Part shown: positions 1-9,893 of the stretch, piece by piece | Position numbering within the stretch: position 1 is the stretch's first letter | Layout: each line of letters opens with the position of its first letter | From: Ascidiaceihabitans sp. | GTDB lineage: Bacteria > Pseudomonadota > Alphaproteobacteria > Rhodobacterales > Rhodobacteraceae | DNA: 64,000 nt | NCBI GenBank assembly: GCA_028248455.1 | Contig: JAOKHV010000004.1 | Location: forward strand, 1 to 64,000 | Direction of reading: 5' to 3' | Made by a program: the position numbers and the translations under genes | The notes under the pieces: generated by a model | Told to the model about the DNA's origin: nothing | Seen by the model: the letters and a program-made list of their open reading frames with translations, nothing else | Databases searched by the model: none

Positions 1-2
1 AC

Positions 3-353
3 GATGGCCAAGGATTGGACGAATACGAACATCTGTTTGGTCGTTCCTCGGTCGAAGTACTGTTGGGGGACAAAGGCATGCCAAAGCTGATTGAGCCGCA
101 TACACAGATTGCATTGTCTCGCCGTTTGGCAGCTACGCCAACAACATCGCGGTTCTTTGTTAAACACCGCAAACGGTTTTTGCAGGCTTTGCTAGACTAC
201 ATCATGGTCTCGCCCGATCTTGAAAAACGCAATGCATCATGGCGCATATGGCATCCTTTGGATGATCCGAAATGTTGGGATACGCCCAAACTACGCGATG
301 CGCTGGTTACGGCGTCAGACCATTTTCCGGTAACTTTGGACATGGACGTTTAA
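3..353 (+). CDS. DNase I-like endonuclease/exonuclease/phosphatase family protein (3' part)
   Basis: The frame is open from the left edge, so the N-terminus lies outside the window and about 116 residues are visible. The end carries the family's terminal SDHFPV motif (Asp-His of the catalytic site of the endonuclease/exonuclease/phosphatase fold), preceded by an IDYI/LDYIMVS-type strand (LDYIMVSPD) that is usual just before it. The substrate cannot be told: members act on DNA, phosphoinositides or sphingomyelin. It converges on the exopolyphosphatase gene 7 bases away. Family call is fairly sure, the specific function is not. Confidence 0.7.
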   Translation, partial: DGQGLDEYEHLFGRSSVEVLLGDKGMPKLIEPHTQIALSRRLAATPTTSRFFVKHRKRFLQALLDYIMVSPDLEKRNASWRIWHPLDDPKCWDTPKLRDALVTASDHFPVTLDMDV

Positions 354-360
354 GTTGCGA

Positions 361-1902
361 TCAATCCTTGCGGGTTTTCACAACCAGTTCGGCCTGCAAT
401 GAGGACGCTAGGGATTTCAAACGTGCCTTAGCGACTTCGCCAAATAACGGCAATGCATCGTGCGTCAGGCGCAGCTCTAATATCCGTTTCTTAGGATACC
501 ATTTGAACGTGGCCCGTTCGGCGCCTTTCTCCATCCAGAGCATGGCACCAAAACGCATGGCTTTGCCCAGAACCTCAGCCTCTAACTGGGTCTTTTCGTC
601 AACCAGTGTGTACAGCTCTTCGAACCGTGTGCCTTCGCGGGTGTTGGAGTAGCGGTACAGTAATGCCAGCCCAAGGAATATACGTTCGTGGTGGTTCAGG
701 CCACCGAGATTGGCGCGGGTCGCATTATCAAAACAGACCTCTGCGCGGTAATCTGGGTGTGCACGCCAACTGACGTCGTGCAGCAAGCAGGCCGCTTTGA
801 CCAAGCGTTTGCGCGTTTCGGGTGCTGATTTGAACAGAGGCAAAACGAAGTCATAAAGAGATTTTCCAAATCCGGGCATGCGGGCGTCTTTGTTTTCGGC
901 GAAACGTGATGCCTCAATCAATGGATCGCGGTCACGCAATCTTTGGGGCATTTGCTCATAAAGCAGCCCTTCGCGGATACCATAGCTGCTGATGGCGATA
1001 TCTGTGGGTTTGAATGCTTTGACGAGCTGCTTGAGGACGATGGCTGCCAAGGGAACCAAGATCATGCGGGCGGATGATATGCCGCAAGCGCTGCGCAACT
1101 TTTCGATGTCAGCCTCAGCAATATACTTTGCAGTGCGTGACACATGAGCCGGGGTCATCCGGTATTCGTGCAAAACATGTAGCGGATAGCCACGACGGTG
1201 CATATCGATGCGCGCAATCGCACGCCAGCTTCCGCCAACTAAGAAAAGGCGATCACGCTGTGCGCCCATTTGTTCAACAAGGCTCGCAATAGTTTCTTTA
1301 ATGTGAGCTTTACGTCCTTTGTGCCCACCGCTAAGCCCTTGAAGCTTCAACGGGCCAAGGTTGGATGTTAAACGTTTGCCAACGCGGCCTTCTGATATCT
1401 CAGCCAGCTCCATCGAAGAACCGCCAATATCGCAAATTAAACCATAAGCACCGGGCCAGCCAAGCAACACGCCTTGTGCTGAAAGCCGCGCTTCTTCTTT
1501 GCCATCAATAACCCAGACGTGCAGGCCAGTATGTTGTAGTACATCAGCACAGAATGCTGGACCGTCTTGGGCGTCACGCACGGCAGCTGTTGCCACAACA
1601 GTTAGTTCGGACAGGCCCATTCCATCGGCAAGATGTTTGAACCGGATCATTGCAGCCAGCGCTCGGTCACGCCCCTTTGGATTTAAGTTGTCCGTTTCAG
1701 ATACGCCAGCGCCTAAGGCACACATGATTTTTTCGTTATAAAAGTATGCGGGACTACGTGCCGCGCCATCAAACACAACCATACGGACCGAATTTGATCC
1801 AACATCCACGACGCCAACGCGTGATAGGGCGCGCGTACTGGGATCATCAAAAAGGGAAAGCCCGAATGAGCCGGTTTCGTTAGCAGAGGTTACTGTTTTC
1901 AC
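361..1902 (-). CDS. ppx: Exopolyphosphatase, Ppx/GppA family
   Basis: 513 residues starting at a GTG with a GGGAAGA ribosome site upstream. Hydrolyses terminal phosphate from polyphosphate (or pppGpp). The sugar-kinase/actin-type ATPase fold is visible: phosphate loop DVGSNSVR at about residues 33-40 and a second glycine-rich loop DIGGSSMELAE at about 158-168. The C-terminal third has an HD-like helical region with LLHDVSW near residue 373. It lies 69 bases downstream of ppk on the same strand, so the two enzymes that make and break polyphosphate are probably co-transcribed. Ppx versus GppA cannot be separated by eye, but the ppk linkage favours Ppx. Confidence 0.92.
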   Translation of the reverse strand: MKTVTSANETGSFGLSLFDDPSTRALSRVGVVDVGSNSVRMVVFDGAARSPAYFYNEKIMCALGAGVSETDNLNPKGRDRALAAMIRFKHLADGMGLSELTVVATAAVRDAQDGPAFCADVLQHTGLHVWVIDGKEEARLSAQGVLLGWPGAYGLICDIGGSSMELAEISEGRVGKRLTSNLGPLKLQGLSGGHKGRKAHIKETIASLVEQMGAQRDRLFLVGGSWRAIARIDMHRRGYPLHVLHEYRMTPAHVSRTAKYIAEADIEKLRSACGISSARMILVPLAAIVLKQLVKAFKPTDIAISSYGIREGLLYEQMPQRLRDRDPLIEASRFAENKDARMPGFGKSLYDFVLPLFKSAPETRKRLVKAACLLHDVSWRAHPDYRAEVCFDNATRANLGGLNHHERIFLGLALLYRYSNTREGTRFEELYTLVDEKTQLEAEVLGKAMRFGAMLWMEKGAERATFKWYPKKRILELRLTHDALPLFGEVAKARLKSLASSLQAELVVKTRKD

Positions 1903-1971
1903 GTCCGTTCTTCCCTATCAGGATGTGCAATGTCGTGCGCGCCGTTCGGTTAGGCGCGGCAAAGATAGAAA

Positions 1972-4161
1972 TCAATTGGGCTTTGGTGGTTCGTTCTTCG
2001 TATGGGTCAATTTTGGAACATCGGATGCACCCGCAGAGCCGCGGCCTGACAGCGATGGGTTTTCCATAAAGAAGCGGTGGCAGTTGAATTCGAAGGTGCC
2101 TTCATCAACGGGTGGTCGATTGAAGCTGCCATCAGGTGCCATAACCCAACTTTGGGTCACGTCTGCGAGGTTTGCTGCCATGATTTGGGACACGATTTGC
2201 GCCTTAACTGTGCCGTTTGTTATCTCGACCAATGTCTCCACGCGGCGGTTCAAGTTGCGACTCATCCAGTCAGCAGAGGATATGAACACCTTTGCTTTTT
2301 TGTGGGGCAGGCCGTGGCCGTTGCCAAAGCAAACAATGCGCGAATGCTCAAGAAAACGTCCGACTATTGATTTAACTCGGATGTTTTCAGAGAGACCCTT
2401 GATGCCAGGACGCAGGCCACAAATGCCGCGCACGACAAGGCTAATCTTAACGCCGTCTTGGGACGCTGCATACAGAGCATCAATGATTTCCTTTTCAATC
2501 AGGCTATTCATCTTTGCCCAGATCTCAGCAGGCCGACCAGCACGTGCGTGTTCCGCCTCTGCTGCGATCATTTCGAGCAGGCGCGTTTTTAGGTTTGTGG
2601 GCGAAATCGAAAGGTTGCTCAGGTTTTCGGGCGGGGCATAGCCTGACAGATAGTTAAATACCTTGGTCGCGTCGCGACCCAATTTTGCATCGCATGTAAA
2701 CAGCGATAGATCGGTGTAGATACGCGCAGTAATCGGGTGATAGTTGCCGGTGCCGTAGTGGGTATAAGTCACCAGTTCACTGCCTTCACGGCGCACAACG
2801 GTGCTGATCTTGGCGTGGTTTTTTAGATCGATAAATCCGTATACAACATGCGCACCTGCGCGCTCCAAACGGCGTGATTGGCGGATATTGGCAGCCTCGT
2901 CAAAGCGAGCCTTTAGCTCAACCAATGCTGTGACAGACTTGCCATCTTCGGCGGCTTCACACAGCGCTTCGACAATCGGGGACAGCTTGGATGTGCGGTA
3001 AAGCGTTTGCTTGATTGCAACTACATTTGGATCGCGTGCAGCTTGCTGCAAGAAACGAACAACCATATCAAAGGTTTCGTAAGGGTGATGCAGAAGCATG
3101 TCTTTTTGACGAATAGCGGCGAACATGTCGCCCTCAAAATCGGTTACGCGCTCAGGCACGCGTGGCTTGAAAGAGGGCCATAAAAGATCGGGACGTTCGT
3201 CTAGTACCAATTCGCTTAAGTCATCGACGCCAATCATGCCGTCGATCTCGATCAGTTCTTCGTCGCCCACGCCCAGTTCGGCCATAACGACGGATTTGAG
3301 CTTTTGCGGCGCACCAGCCGAAATGTTAATTCGAACAACCTGACCGCGTTTGCGGCGTTTCAGCGCGACTTCAAACTCGCGCACCAAATCTTCGGCTTCG
3401 TCTTCTACCTCTAGATCGCTATCCCTTAGGACGCGGAATTCAAAGTGACCTTTGAGTTCATATCCTGGGAATAGGCCGGAGATATTAAGGACGAGCAGTG
3501 CTTCAAGCGGTAAAAATCTGTGACCTTTGGCACTGGGTATTGAAATGAAACGGTCGATCTGTGCTGGGATTGGCAATAGGGCCTGCAAGTTACGTTTGTC
3601 ACGTTTGCGTTGCAGTTGTAGTGCCAGCGCATAACCCGTGTTTGGGATGAACGGGAAGGGATGAGCCGGATCAATCGCCAAAGGCGAGAGCACGGCGAAC
3701 ACTTGGCTTAGGAAGAAATCCTTGAGAAATACGCGGTCATCATCGGTTAAATCGTCAAGTTGCAAGATCGTAATGTCCTGCGCTTCCATCTCTCTGTGCA
3801 ACTCACCAAGAACGCGCTGTTGCGTGTACATCAGATCACGCGCGTTTTCGTCGATCAGTTTCAATTGTTCTGCAGGGGATAGCCCATCAATGCCCGGCGT
3901 CACGTTACCTGCGCGCGCTAATTCACGCAGACCCGCGACGCGAACAGTGTAAAATTCGTCTAGGTTATCTGCGCTGATTGAAAGAAAACGAAGTCGTTCA
4001 AGCAGTGGGACATGTTGGTTTTCGGCTTCTTGAAGGACACGCCAATTAAAACCAAGCCAGCTTAGCTCGCGATTATAGAACCTATCTGCGCTGGATGGAT
4101 CCAAATCAGGGAGGTGCGTTGGCGCATCAAAGGGCGCTTTTAGGAAATCAGCGTGTGACAT
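1972..4161 (-). CDS. ppk1: Polyphosphate kinase 1
   Basis: 729 residues, normal for PPK1. Makes long-chain polyphosphate from ATP through a phosphohistidine intermediate. Seen in order: N-terminal helical domain with FYNRELSWLGFN near residue 28, the middle domain, KQTLYRTS near 390, LKNHAKIST near 450 containing the likely autophosphorylated histidine, HYGTGNYHP near 478, and the second PLD-like half with FLEHSRIVCFGNG near 610. The first gene of a ppk-ppx pair, with hdaA ending 52 bases upstream on the same strand. Confidence 0.96.
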   Translation of the reverse strand: MSHADFLKAPFDAPTHLPDLDPSSADRFYNRELSWLGFNWRVLQEAENQHVPLLERLRFLSISADNLDEFYTVRVAGLRELARAGNVTPGIDGLSPAEQLKLIDENARDLMYTQQRVLGELHREMEAQDITILQLDDLTDDDRVFLKDFFLSQVFAVLSPLAIDPAHPFPFIPNTGYALALQLQRKRDKRNLQALLPIPAQIDRFISIPSAKGHRFLPLEALLVLNISGLFPGYELKGHFEFRVLRDSDLEVEDEAEDLVREFEVALKRRKRGQVVRINISAGAPQKLKSVVMAELGVGDEELIEIDGMIGVDDLSELVLDERPDLLWPSFKPRVPERVTDFEGDMFAAIRQKDMLLHHPYETFDMVVRFLQQAARDPNVVAIKQTLYRTSKLSPIVEALCEAAEDGKSVTALVELKARFDEAANIRQSRRLERAGAHVVYGFIDLKNHAKISTVVRREGSELVTYTHYGTGNYHPITARIYTDLSLFTCDAKLGRDATKVFNYLSGYAPPENLSNLSISPTNLKTRLLEMIAAEAEHARAGRPAEIWAKMNSLIEKEIIDALYAASQDGVKISLVVRGICGLRPGIKGLSENIRVKSIVGRFLEHSRIVCFGNGHGLPHKKAKVFISSADWMSRNLNRRVETLVEITNGTVKAQIVSQIMAANLADVTQSWVMAPDGSFNRPPVDEGTFEFNCHRFFMENPSLSGRGSAGASDVPKLTHTKNEPPKPN

Positions 4162-4213
4162 AGGGTTTTGTTAACACTCAACTATGACGGTTAAGTGGTG
4201 ATTATTGCGCCGT

Positions 4214-4885
4214 TTATGCCAAGTTGTCCAGCACTTGGGAGGCTAGTGCGCGTGTCAGCGGTTTGTGACGCGCAAGGCTATGGCCATCCATCGCGCAAAC
4301 AACGTCTCGTGCTGCTGCAAATGACCGATCAATGCGTAGGACCAAATATGGGATAACATCAGGACGGGGTATGAGCTGACGGTCGCTGAATTGTTTGGCA
4401 ATTACGGCACCCAGTAGCGTATCGTCAGGGGCTTCAAGGGTCGCAACGCCCGCTGCGTCAATCCGGCTTTGTAGGTCAGGGAGGCTGAGGCCCCAATGGT
4501 TCGGTGTGCCTGTGCCAGTCATAAGCAAGGGATGTTTGTTCATGCGCATTAAGTTGTGCAGGTGAAACAACGCGGTTTGGGCGTCGGTGTTTGCAGTTAT
4601 GTTTGTGACGTCCTCAACGACAACAGCCGTTTGCGCAAGGGTGGGAATATCAGCATCTGAAAGATCCATAGCAGAGACAATTTCCCCATCGTGTGTACCT
4701 GCCCAAACATGCGATAGGTGAGTTTTGCCTGAACCTTCAGGACCACATAAAATGAGCTTTCCCCCTTCCCAGTTTTGGGAGGTTTCCATCATCGCGAGTG
4801 CCAATGCATTACTGGGTGCAATCATGAAGTCGTCGCGCCCAAGTGCAGGTACAACGGGAAGATCAAAACTAAGTTGTTGGTTCAT
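4214..4885 (-). CDS. hdaA: DnaA-related regulatory protein HdaA/Hda
   Basis: 223 residues, a single AAA+ domain of the DnaA/Hda family with no DNA-binding domain IV. Walker A is CGPEGSGKTHLSH (about 47-59); a Walker B-like VVVEDVTN follows near 90. The arginine-rich end (LRIDRSFAAARDVV) matches Hda sensor-2 regions. Members associate with the beta clamp and stimulate hydrolysis of DnaA-bound ATP, limiting re-initiation of replication. The N-terminal QLSFDLP is a good clamp-binding motif (QxSxDLP type), which supports this reading. Overlaps the AI-2E gene by four bases (ATGA), so the two are translationally coupled. Confidence 0.88.
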   Translation of the reverse strand: MNQQLSFDLPVVPALGRDDFMIAPSNALALAMMETSQNWEGGKLILCGPEGSGKTHLSHVWAGTHDGEIVSAMDLSDADIPTLAQTAVVVEDVTNITANTDAQTALFHLHNLMRMNKHPLLMTGTGTPNHWGLSLPDLQSRIDAAGVATLEAPDDTLLGAVIAKQFSDRQLIPRPDVIPYLVLRIDRSFAAARDVVCAMDGHSLARHKPLTRALASQVLDNLA

Positions 4886-5994
4886 ACGTCGTCAGACTCG
4901 CGGCTGTGCCCTTTGTAAAGCAGGCTGGTGTTGTACTGTCCTATTGCAAAGCGGATGATTACACCAATTGCAGCTGCCAAAGGCACTGCGACAAGTAGGC
5001 CTACGAAACCAAAGATTGTTCCAAACACTGACAAAGACAAAAGTAACCAAACAGGGTGCAGGCCAACGCTGTTGCCGACGAGTTTCGGGGTCAGGTAGTT
5101 GCCCTCGATTACTTGTCCAATAACAAAGACGATCGCGACAAGGCAAATGCGCATCCAATCGGTTGAATATGTGATGATGCCATCTGTTGTGACCTCAACA
5201 CCGTTCCAGAACTGGAACAGGGCAAGGCCGATGGCTAATGCGCCGCCCATAAGTGAGCCAAGGTATGGAATGAAGGTAATTAGACCCGCGATAAAGCCAA
5301 CGATCATACCAAATTGCAAGCCGACAATCATCAACGCAAAAGCGTAGTATGTTCCAAGGATCAAGCAAACGGTGCCCATGCCGCGAATAAATGCGGCTAA
5401 GGTTTGATCGATTTGTTTGGCAAGTGTGCGAATGATGGGTGCGTGGTCGCGGGGCATCAGTTCGTCAATGCGGGCGATCATGTTGTCCCAATCTAACAAT
5501 AAATAGACTGACACTACTGGTACGATGATCAACAGCGTAATGATGCTGATCAAAGATGCTGCTGAGCTGAGGGCCGTATTCAGCAATGTGCCACCTCTGC
5601 TTTTGATCGTCTCCCCGACACTGTACAAGGTTTGGCTAAGAGGCGATGTTTCGTCGAGCAACGCAGGGAAGCGTTCCGTCAGCATCATCCCTAGGTCTGT
5701 CGCATATTGTGGAGCGCTGGCAAAAAGAGATGTGGTTTGGTGAATGAGGGTTGGGATTAACAACAAAGCGACCAGAACAAAGATGAAAACCGCAGTCAGG
5801 GTGATAGCGGCCGTTGCCAAAACACGGCTGGCACCAAGGGCTTCAAGACGGTCCGCAACGGGATCAAGGAAATAGGCAACCGCGGCGCCAAGGACGAAGG
5901 GCAGAAGTACGTCCCCCAAGGCCCAAAGCAGGACAAAGAAAATCGCGGCGGTGAGACCCCAATATTTTAGTTGATCACGTACTGGCAGGCCCAT
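4882..5994 (-). CDS. AI-2E family transporter (PerM-like membrane protein)
   Basis: 370 residues with about seven to eight membrane helices in the pattern of the AI-2E/PerM family: two helices at the start, a soluble middle stretch with amphipathic helices (about 70-140), then a polytopic second half ending in a GLLVAVPLAAAIGV helix. The family contains autoinducer exporters and Na+/H+ antiporters, so the transported compound cannot be named. It precedes hdaA with a four-base overlap; this linkage recurs in alphaproteobacteria but no shared function is evident. Confidence 0.88.
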   Translation of the reverse strand: MGLPVRDQLKYWGLTAAIFFVLLWALGDVLLPFVLGAAVAYFLDPVADRLEALGASRVLATAAITLTAVFIFVLVALLLIPTLIHQTTSLFASAPQYATDLGMMLTERFPALLDETSPLSQTLYSVGETIKSRGGTLLNTALSSAASLISIITLLIIVPVVSVYLLLDWDNMIARIDELMPRDHAPIIRTLAKQIDQTLAAFIRGMGTVCLILGTYYAFALMIVGLQFGMIVGFIAGLITFIPYLGSLMGGALAIGLALFQFWNGVEVTTDGIITYSTDWMRICLVAIVFVIGQVIEGNYLTPKLVGNSVGLHPVWLLLSLSVFGTIFGFVGLLVAVPLAAAIGVIIRFAIGQYNTSLLYKGHSRESDDV

Positions 5995-6058
5995 CTTCGG
6001 CTCCTCATTAATCTTTCTTACAAATTGCGTGTTTGGGGATGGTATTCAAGGGCAGATG

Positions 6059-6087
6059 AAAAAAGGCCCCGCATTGCGGGGCCTTTG
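6059..6087 (-). terminator. Rho-independent terminator of the fasciclin gene
   Basis: A perfect GC stem (AAGGCCCCGC / GCGGGGCCTT around a short ATT loop) followed on the minus strand by a run of T. It sits just past the fasciclin gene stop, and before the promoter region of the AI-2E gene. Confidence 0.85.
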
Positions 6088-6105
6088 ATGGTTATTAAGT
6101 TTTGT

Positions 6106-6447
6106 TTAGTGGCAATCTGGGCGTGTGCCTGGGAGAAGTACCTTGTCAATTACGTGGATCACGTCGGTGTCTGCTTTGATATTGGCAACCACAACTGATG
6201 CTCTTATTTTCTGGTTTAATAAAGTTTCCACTGTTCCTGCTGGCAATGCTGCGAAAGCATCTTTGAGCGGGGCAAAGACAGTGAATGGACCAGGCCCCTG
6301 AAGCGTTTCAACAAGTCCCGCGGCTGATACGGCGGCCACTAGAGTTGTGAAACGATCGTCGCCTGATGCGATTTCAACTATGTTTGCAGCCTGTGCTGCA
6401 GTACCAAATGTAAGTATCGCAGCCGTCACCGCTGCCAATTTGCACAT
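6106..6447 (-). CDS. Fasciclin (FAS1) domain secreted protein, internally shortened
   Basis: The ATG at 6447 gives 113 residues with a signal peptide ending TAAQA; an upstream start at 6516 would add a charged stretch before it and is less likely. The mature part begins with NIVEIAS and shows FAS1 hallmarks: FTVFAP near residue 57 and [11 protein letters not shown] at the end. A FAS1 domain normally has about 130-140 residues, but here the segment between the helix ending VETLL and the terminal VIHVID strand is only about 20 residues instead of about 65-70. An in-frame deletion has probably removed the central H-box half. It is doubtful that the product folds; a functional mini-FAS1 is possible but unproven. 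Confidence 0.7.
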   Translation of the reverse strand: MCKLAAVTAAILTFGTAAQAANIVEIASGDDRFTTLVAAVSAAGLVETLQGPGPFTVFAPLKDAFAALPAGTVETLLNQKIRASVVVANIKADTDVIHVIDKVLLPGTRPDCH

Positions 6448-6550
6448 AGTAATCTTTGTAAATAACCTTCCATGTTTTTCCCCAAGCCGCATGACTTGTT
6501 GGAAGAGATATGCCATGGTTTGGGCTAACTAATCGGTGCTTTTTAAAAGG

Positions 6551-6596
6551 CTTTTCCTGGACGCTGCGCGTCTCCCCTAGAGCTTTTCAGGAAAAG
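6551..6596. repeat. Imperfect hairpin upstream of proS
   Basis: A 9-base inverted repeat (CTTTTCCTG ... CAGGAAAAG) with a smaller GACGC/GCGTC hairpin inside its loop. It lies in the 175-base gap between the divergent fasciclin and proS genes. There is no T-run, so it is not a clear terminator; it may be a structured leader or the remains of a repeat. Confidence 0.3.
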
Positions 6597-6691
6597 TGAA
6601 GTTTGGAAAATTTCACTGATGCAACAGGGGCGTTGCGAGGGCTGGCCGTTTGGCTTAATCAGGCATCAACTGTTATTTGAGGAGCCGCGCC

Positions 6692-8029
6692 ATGCGTTTG
6701 AGCCGTTATTTTCTGCCCGTTCTAAAGGAAAACCCTGCTGAGGCGCAGATTGTCAGCCACCGCTTGATGCTGCGTGCAGGCATGATCAAACAATCAAGTG
6801 CGGGGATCTATTCATGGTTGCCACTTGGTTTTAAAGTTTTGCGCAAAATTGAGAACATTGTGCACGAAGAACAGCACCGCGCTGGGCACATGCCGATGTT
6901 GATGCCGACCATTCAATCGGCTGACCTTTGGCGCGAGAGTGGTCGTTATGATGATTACGGTGAAGAGATGTTGCGCATCAAAGACCGCAATGACCGTGAC
7001 ATGCTGTTTACACCAACAGCTGAAGAAATGATTACGGATATTTTCCGTTCGCATGTTGGTAGCTACAAAGACTTGCCTTTGACCATGTATCAAATTCAGT
7101 GGAAGTTCCGTGATGAGCGGCGCCCACGCTTTGGCGTTATGCGTGGACGTGAATTTTATATGAAGGACGGGTATAACTTTGACCTGACCAAAGAGGATGC
7201 GTTGCACGCCTATAACCGTCACTTGGTTAGCTATCTGCGCACCTATGAACGGATGGGTTTGCAAGCGATCCCAATGCGTGCGGACTCTGGACCAATTGGT
7301 GGTGATGATACGCATGAATTCTTGGTTTTGGCTGAAACAGGTGAATCGGAGGTGTTTTACGATAGCGCAGTGACTGACCTGACGTTTGGGGACCGCGACA
7401 TCGACTATGACAATGTTGAGCAGTGTGCAGCCGTGATGCAAGAATTCACAACCAAATACGCCCGTACGGACGAAACGCACGATGAAGCGCTGTTTAATCA
7501 GGTTCCTGAGGACCGTCGCATGACGGCCCGTGGCATTGAAGTAGGTCAGATTTTCTACTTTGGCACTAAGTATTCGGAAGTGATGAAGGCCACAGTTCAA
7601 GGCCCTGATGGTAAGCCTGTACCAGTTCACATGGGGTCACACGGGATCGGCGTCAGCCGCCTTTTGGGTGCAATCATTGAAGCCAGCCACGATGATAAAG
7701 GTATTATTTGGCCCGAAGGCGTGACACCGTACCACTGTGGTATTGTGAACCTGAAGCAGGGTGACGAAGAAGCAGATGCAGCTTGTGATGCGCTATATAA
7801 GTCGTTGACTGCCCTTGGCTTGGAACCCCTTTATGATGATCGTAAAGAGCGCGCTGGTGGCAAGTTCGCAACTATGGATCTGATTGGTTTGCCTTGGCGT
7901 ATTACGGTTGGTCCTCGTGGCTTGAAGAATGGTGTTGTTGAGCTGACCTCCCGCCGAACGGGTGAGAGTGAAGAGATAACGCCAGAATTGGCAGTGCAGA
8001 AGATCTCAGAAATTTACGCGGCGCTATAA
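6692..8029 (+). CDS. proS: Prolyl-tRNA synthetase
   Basis: The ATG at 6692 has GAGGAG seven bases upstream; a TTG at 6677 is in frame but lies over that ribosome site and is rejected. 445 residues. Class II catalytic core: motif 2 [21 protein letters not shown] near residue 140 and motif 3 [16 protein letters not shown] near 320, then an anticodon-binding domain with [11 protein letters not shown] near 388. The length fits the short alphaproteobacterial type that lacks the roughly 180-residue INS editing insertion of E. coli ProRS. Followed closely by the DUF2937 and Lol genes on the same strand. Confidence 0.97.
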   Translation: MRLSRYFLPVLKENPAEAQIVSHRLMLRAGMIKQSSAGIYSWLPLGFKVLRKIENIVHEEQHRAGHMPMLMPTIQSADLWRESGRYDDYGEEMLRIKDRNDRDMLFTPTAEEMITDIFRSHVGSYKDLPLTMYQIQWKFRDERRPRFGVMRGREFYMKDGYNFDLTKEDALHAYNRHLVSYLRTYERMGLQAIPMRADSGPIGGDDTHEFLVLAETGESEVFYDSAVTDLTFGDRDIDYDNVEQCAAVMQEFTTKYARTDETHDEALFNQVPEDRRMTARGIEVGQIFYFGTKYSEVMKATVQGPDGKPVPVHMGSHGIGVSRLLGAIIEASHDDKGIIWPEGVTPYHCGIVNLKQGDEEADAACDALYKSLTALGLEPLYDDRKERAGGKFATMDLIGLPWRITVGPRGLKNGVVELTSRRTGESEEITPELAVQKISEIYAAL

Positions 8030-8051
8030 CTCAAGAAAGGGAGGTGCTGCG

Positions 8052-8543
8052 ATGATCGTTCGTGCAATCACGCTTGCTGGAGGCTTGGCTGTCGGTGCTG
8101 GTACCTCCCAATTTCCTGAGTTCAGTCAGCAATACGCGCAACGTTTGGGCGGAGCAGTTGACGCTCTGAGCGAGGTTGCTACAGATTTTGACACTTCTGC
8201 TGCCGCAGAAGGATTGTCGCGATCTGAAGCGTTGGTGCAGATGACCGGGGCCGATTTTATCGAACGGCGTCGCACCGATATGGAACGTACTTTTGACCGC
8301 CATGCGATTTTGACTGACGATTTGAAGCTATTGGCTGAAGCTGGTCCATTCATGCGGGCCTATCAAGTGGCCCGCTTTACCGATGGCGATGTGGCAAGTG
8401 CGGCATGGGATGCGTTTCAGCCTGCTGTCCCGCTGAACCTGACGGGCGCATTCTTTGCTGGTTTTGGCTTTTTGGTTGGCTTTATCACAATGAGCAGTCT
8501 TTTGGCTGTTATTCGCTGGCCGTTTCGCCGACGCACCGCTTGA
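8052..8543 (+). CDS. DUF2937 family membrane-associated protein
   Basis: 163 residues. The N-terminus (LAGGLAVGAGTSQFPEF) and the following QQYAQRLGGAVDAL helix match the DUF2937 family. One hydrophobic N-terminal segment and one strong membrane helix near residues 128-155 (FFAGFGFLVGFITM) flank a charged, probably periplasmic helical region. Function unknown. It begins 22 bases after proS and precedes the LolCE gene, which suggests one operon. A GGGAGG ribosome site is present before the ATG. Confidence 0.75.
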   Translation: MIVRAITLAGGLAVGAGTSQFPEFSQQYAQRLGGAVDALSEVATDFDTSAAAEGLSRSEALVQMTGADFIERRRTDMERTFDRHAILTDDLKLLAEAGPFMRAYQVARFTDGDVASAAWDAFQPAVPLNLTGAFFAGFGFLVGFITMSSLLAVIRWPFRRRTA

Positions 8544-8606
8544 CCACGGCGTACAAACGGCACAGGCTGAATGTAATTGAGCATACCAAACAAGAAAGAG
8601 CCTAAA

Positions 8607-9893
8607 ATGGCCAATACGCCCAAACCCTTTGCACCTTTCGAGTTGATGATTGCCTGGCGCTATCTGCGCGCGCGCCGTGCTGAAGGTGGCGTAAGTGTTA
8701 TGACGGTCATTAGTTTGGTTGGGATTACACTGGCGGTTTTCGCATTGATTGTGACCCTTGCAGTACGGTCGGGATTTCGCGCTGAGTTTGTTGATACAAT
8801 CCTTGGATCAAATGCGCATGTCACTGTCTATAATATGGGCGAGGTTCTAGACAGCGGCCAAATTGATCGTACGATCAAAGATTATACCGCTATGGCGGAA
8901 CGTGTGTCTGAAGTTGACGGCGTTATCCGCGTGGCCCCCTTGGTACGCGCGCAGGCGATGGCGAATTTGCGTCAGTCGAACTCTGGCATTGAGATTTACG
9001 GTATCTCTAGGACAGACCTTTTGACAATTCCGCGAATTGCCAACCCCGAAACTTCATATGGCGATATCACGCGCTTTGACCAAGGCATTGCTATTGGGTC
9101 AGGAGTTGCGCGTGAATTGGGTGCAAGCGTTGGGGACAAAATCAAGATCATCTCGCCCAACGGCGTCAAGACTGCTTTTGGGACAAGCCCACGGGTCAAT
9201 GCCTATGAGGTTGTTTATGTGTTTAGCGCCGGGCGCTACGATATTGATCGGACGCGAGCCTATTTGCCAATTCAGGATGCACAGGCGTTTTTCAATCGTG
9301 AAGGCGGTGCAACCGAACTGGAAATTATGGTCGAAGACCCAGAAGCGATTGATGGTTTGATACCTCAAATTATTGCCGCTGCAGGCGACCGGGCGTTGCC
9401 CTTCACATGGTTAGAGGCCTCTGGTGGGTTCCTGCGTGCTCTTGAGGTTGAGGACAATGTCATGTTCGTCATCCTATCCATCTTAGTTTTAATTGCGGCA
9501 ATGAACATTGTGAGTGGTTTGATCATGTTGGTGAAGAACAAGGGACGCGATATTGGGATATTGCGTACTATGGGTCTAAGCGAGGGTTCGGTTTTGCGGG
9601 TGTTCTTCATCTGCGGTGCTTTCACTGGGATCATTGGCACCGCCTTGGGGGTGTTATTTGGCTGCTTGTTCGCGATTTATATCGATCCAATTTTCAGCAC
9701 GATAAACTGGCTGATGGGGGGCGGGGTTTGGGATCCTGCAATTCGTGGAATTTATGCTTTGCCTGCGGAATTACACTTTGCAGATGTCATGTCAGCGGTA
9801 GCTCTGTCCCTTGGTTTGTCATTCATCGTAACGATCTTTCCAGCGCGACGTGCGGCCCGAATGAATCCTGTGGAGGCTTTGCGTCATGAGTGA
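8607..9893 (+). CDS. lolC: Lipoprotein-releasing ABC transporter permease (LolC/LolE family)
   Basis: 428 residues from the ATG at 8607; the TTG 30 bases upstream is less likely because AAGAAAGAG precedes the ATG. FtsX/MacB-type permease: a first helix near 30-52, a periplasmic domain of about 220 residues, and three C-terminal helices including [20 protein letters not shown] with the coupling region IGILRTMG. It ends [11 protein letters not shown], typical of the family. Extracts mature lipoproteins from the inner membrane for LolA. Alphaproteobacteria usually have a single LolCE-type permease, so it probably acts as a homodimer with LolD, whose gene overlaps its end by eight bases. Confidence 0.93.
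   Translation: MANTPKPFAPFELMIAWRYLRARRAEGGVSVMTVISLVGITLAVFALIVTLAVRSGFRAEFVDTILGSNAHVTVYNMGEVLDSGQIDRTIKDYTAMAERVSEVDGVIRVAPLVRAQAMANLRQSNSGIEIYGISRTDLLTIPRIANPETSYGDITRFDQGIAIGSGVARELGASVGDKIKIISPNGVKTAFGTSPRVNAYEVVYVFSAGRYDIDRTRAYLPIQDAQAFFNREGGATELEIMVEDPEAIDGLIPQIIAAAGDRALPFTWLEASGGFLRALEVEDNVMFVILSILVLIAAMNIVSGLIMLVKNKGRDIGILRTMGLSEGSVLRVFFICGAFTGIIGTALGVLFGCLFAIYIDPIFSTINWLMGGGVWDPAIRGIYALPAELHFADVMSAVALSLGLSFIVTIFPARRAARMNPVEALRHE

Noticed and set aside
1925-2641. 238-codon plus-strand ORF within ppk1
   Set aside because: Antisense to a clear PPK1; no family features.
6812-7630. 272-codon ORF antisense to proS
   Set aside because: Lies wholly within the well-supported proS gene; composition is that of a reverse frame.
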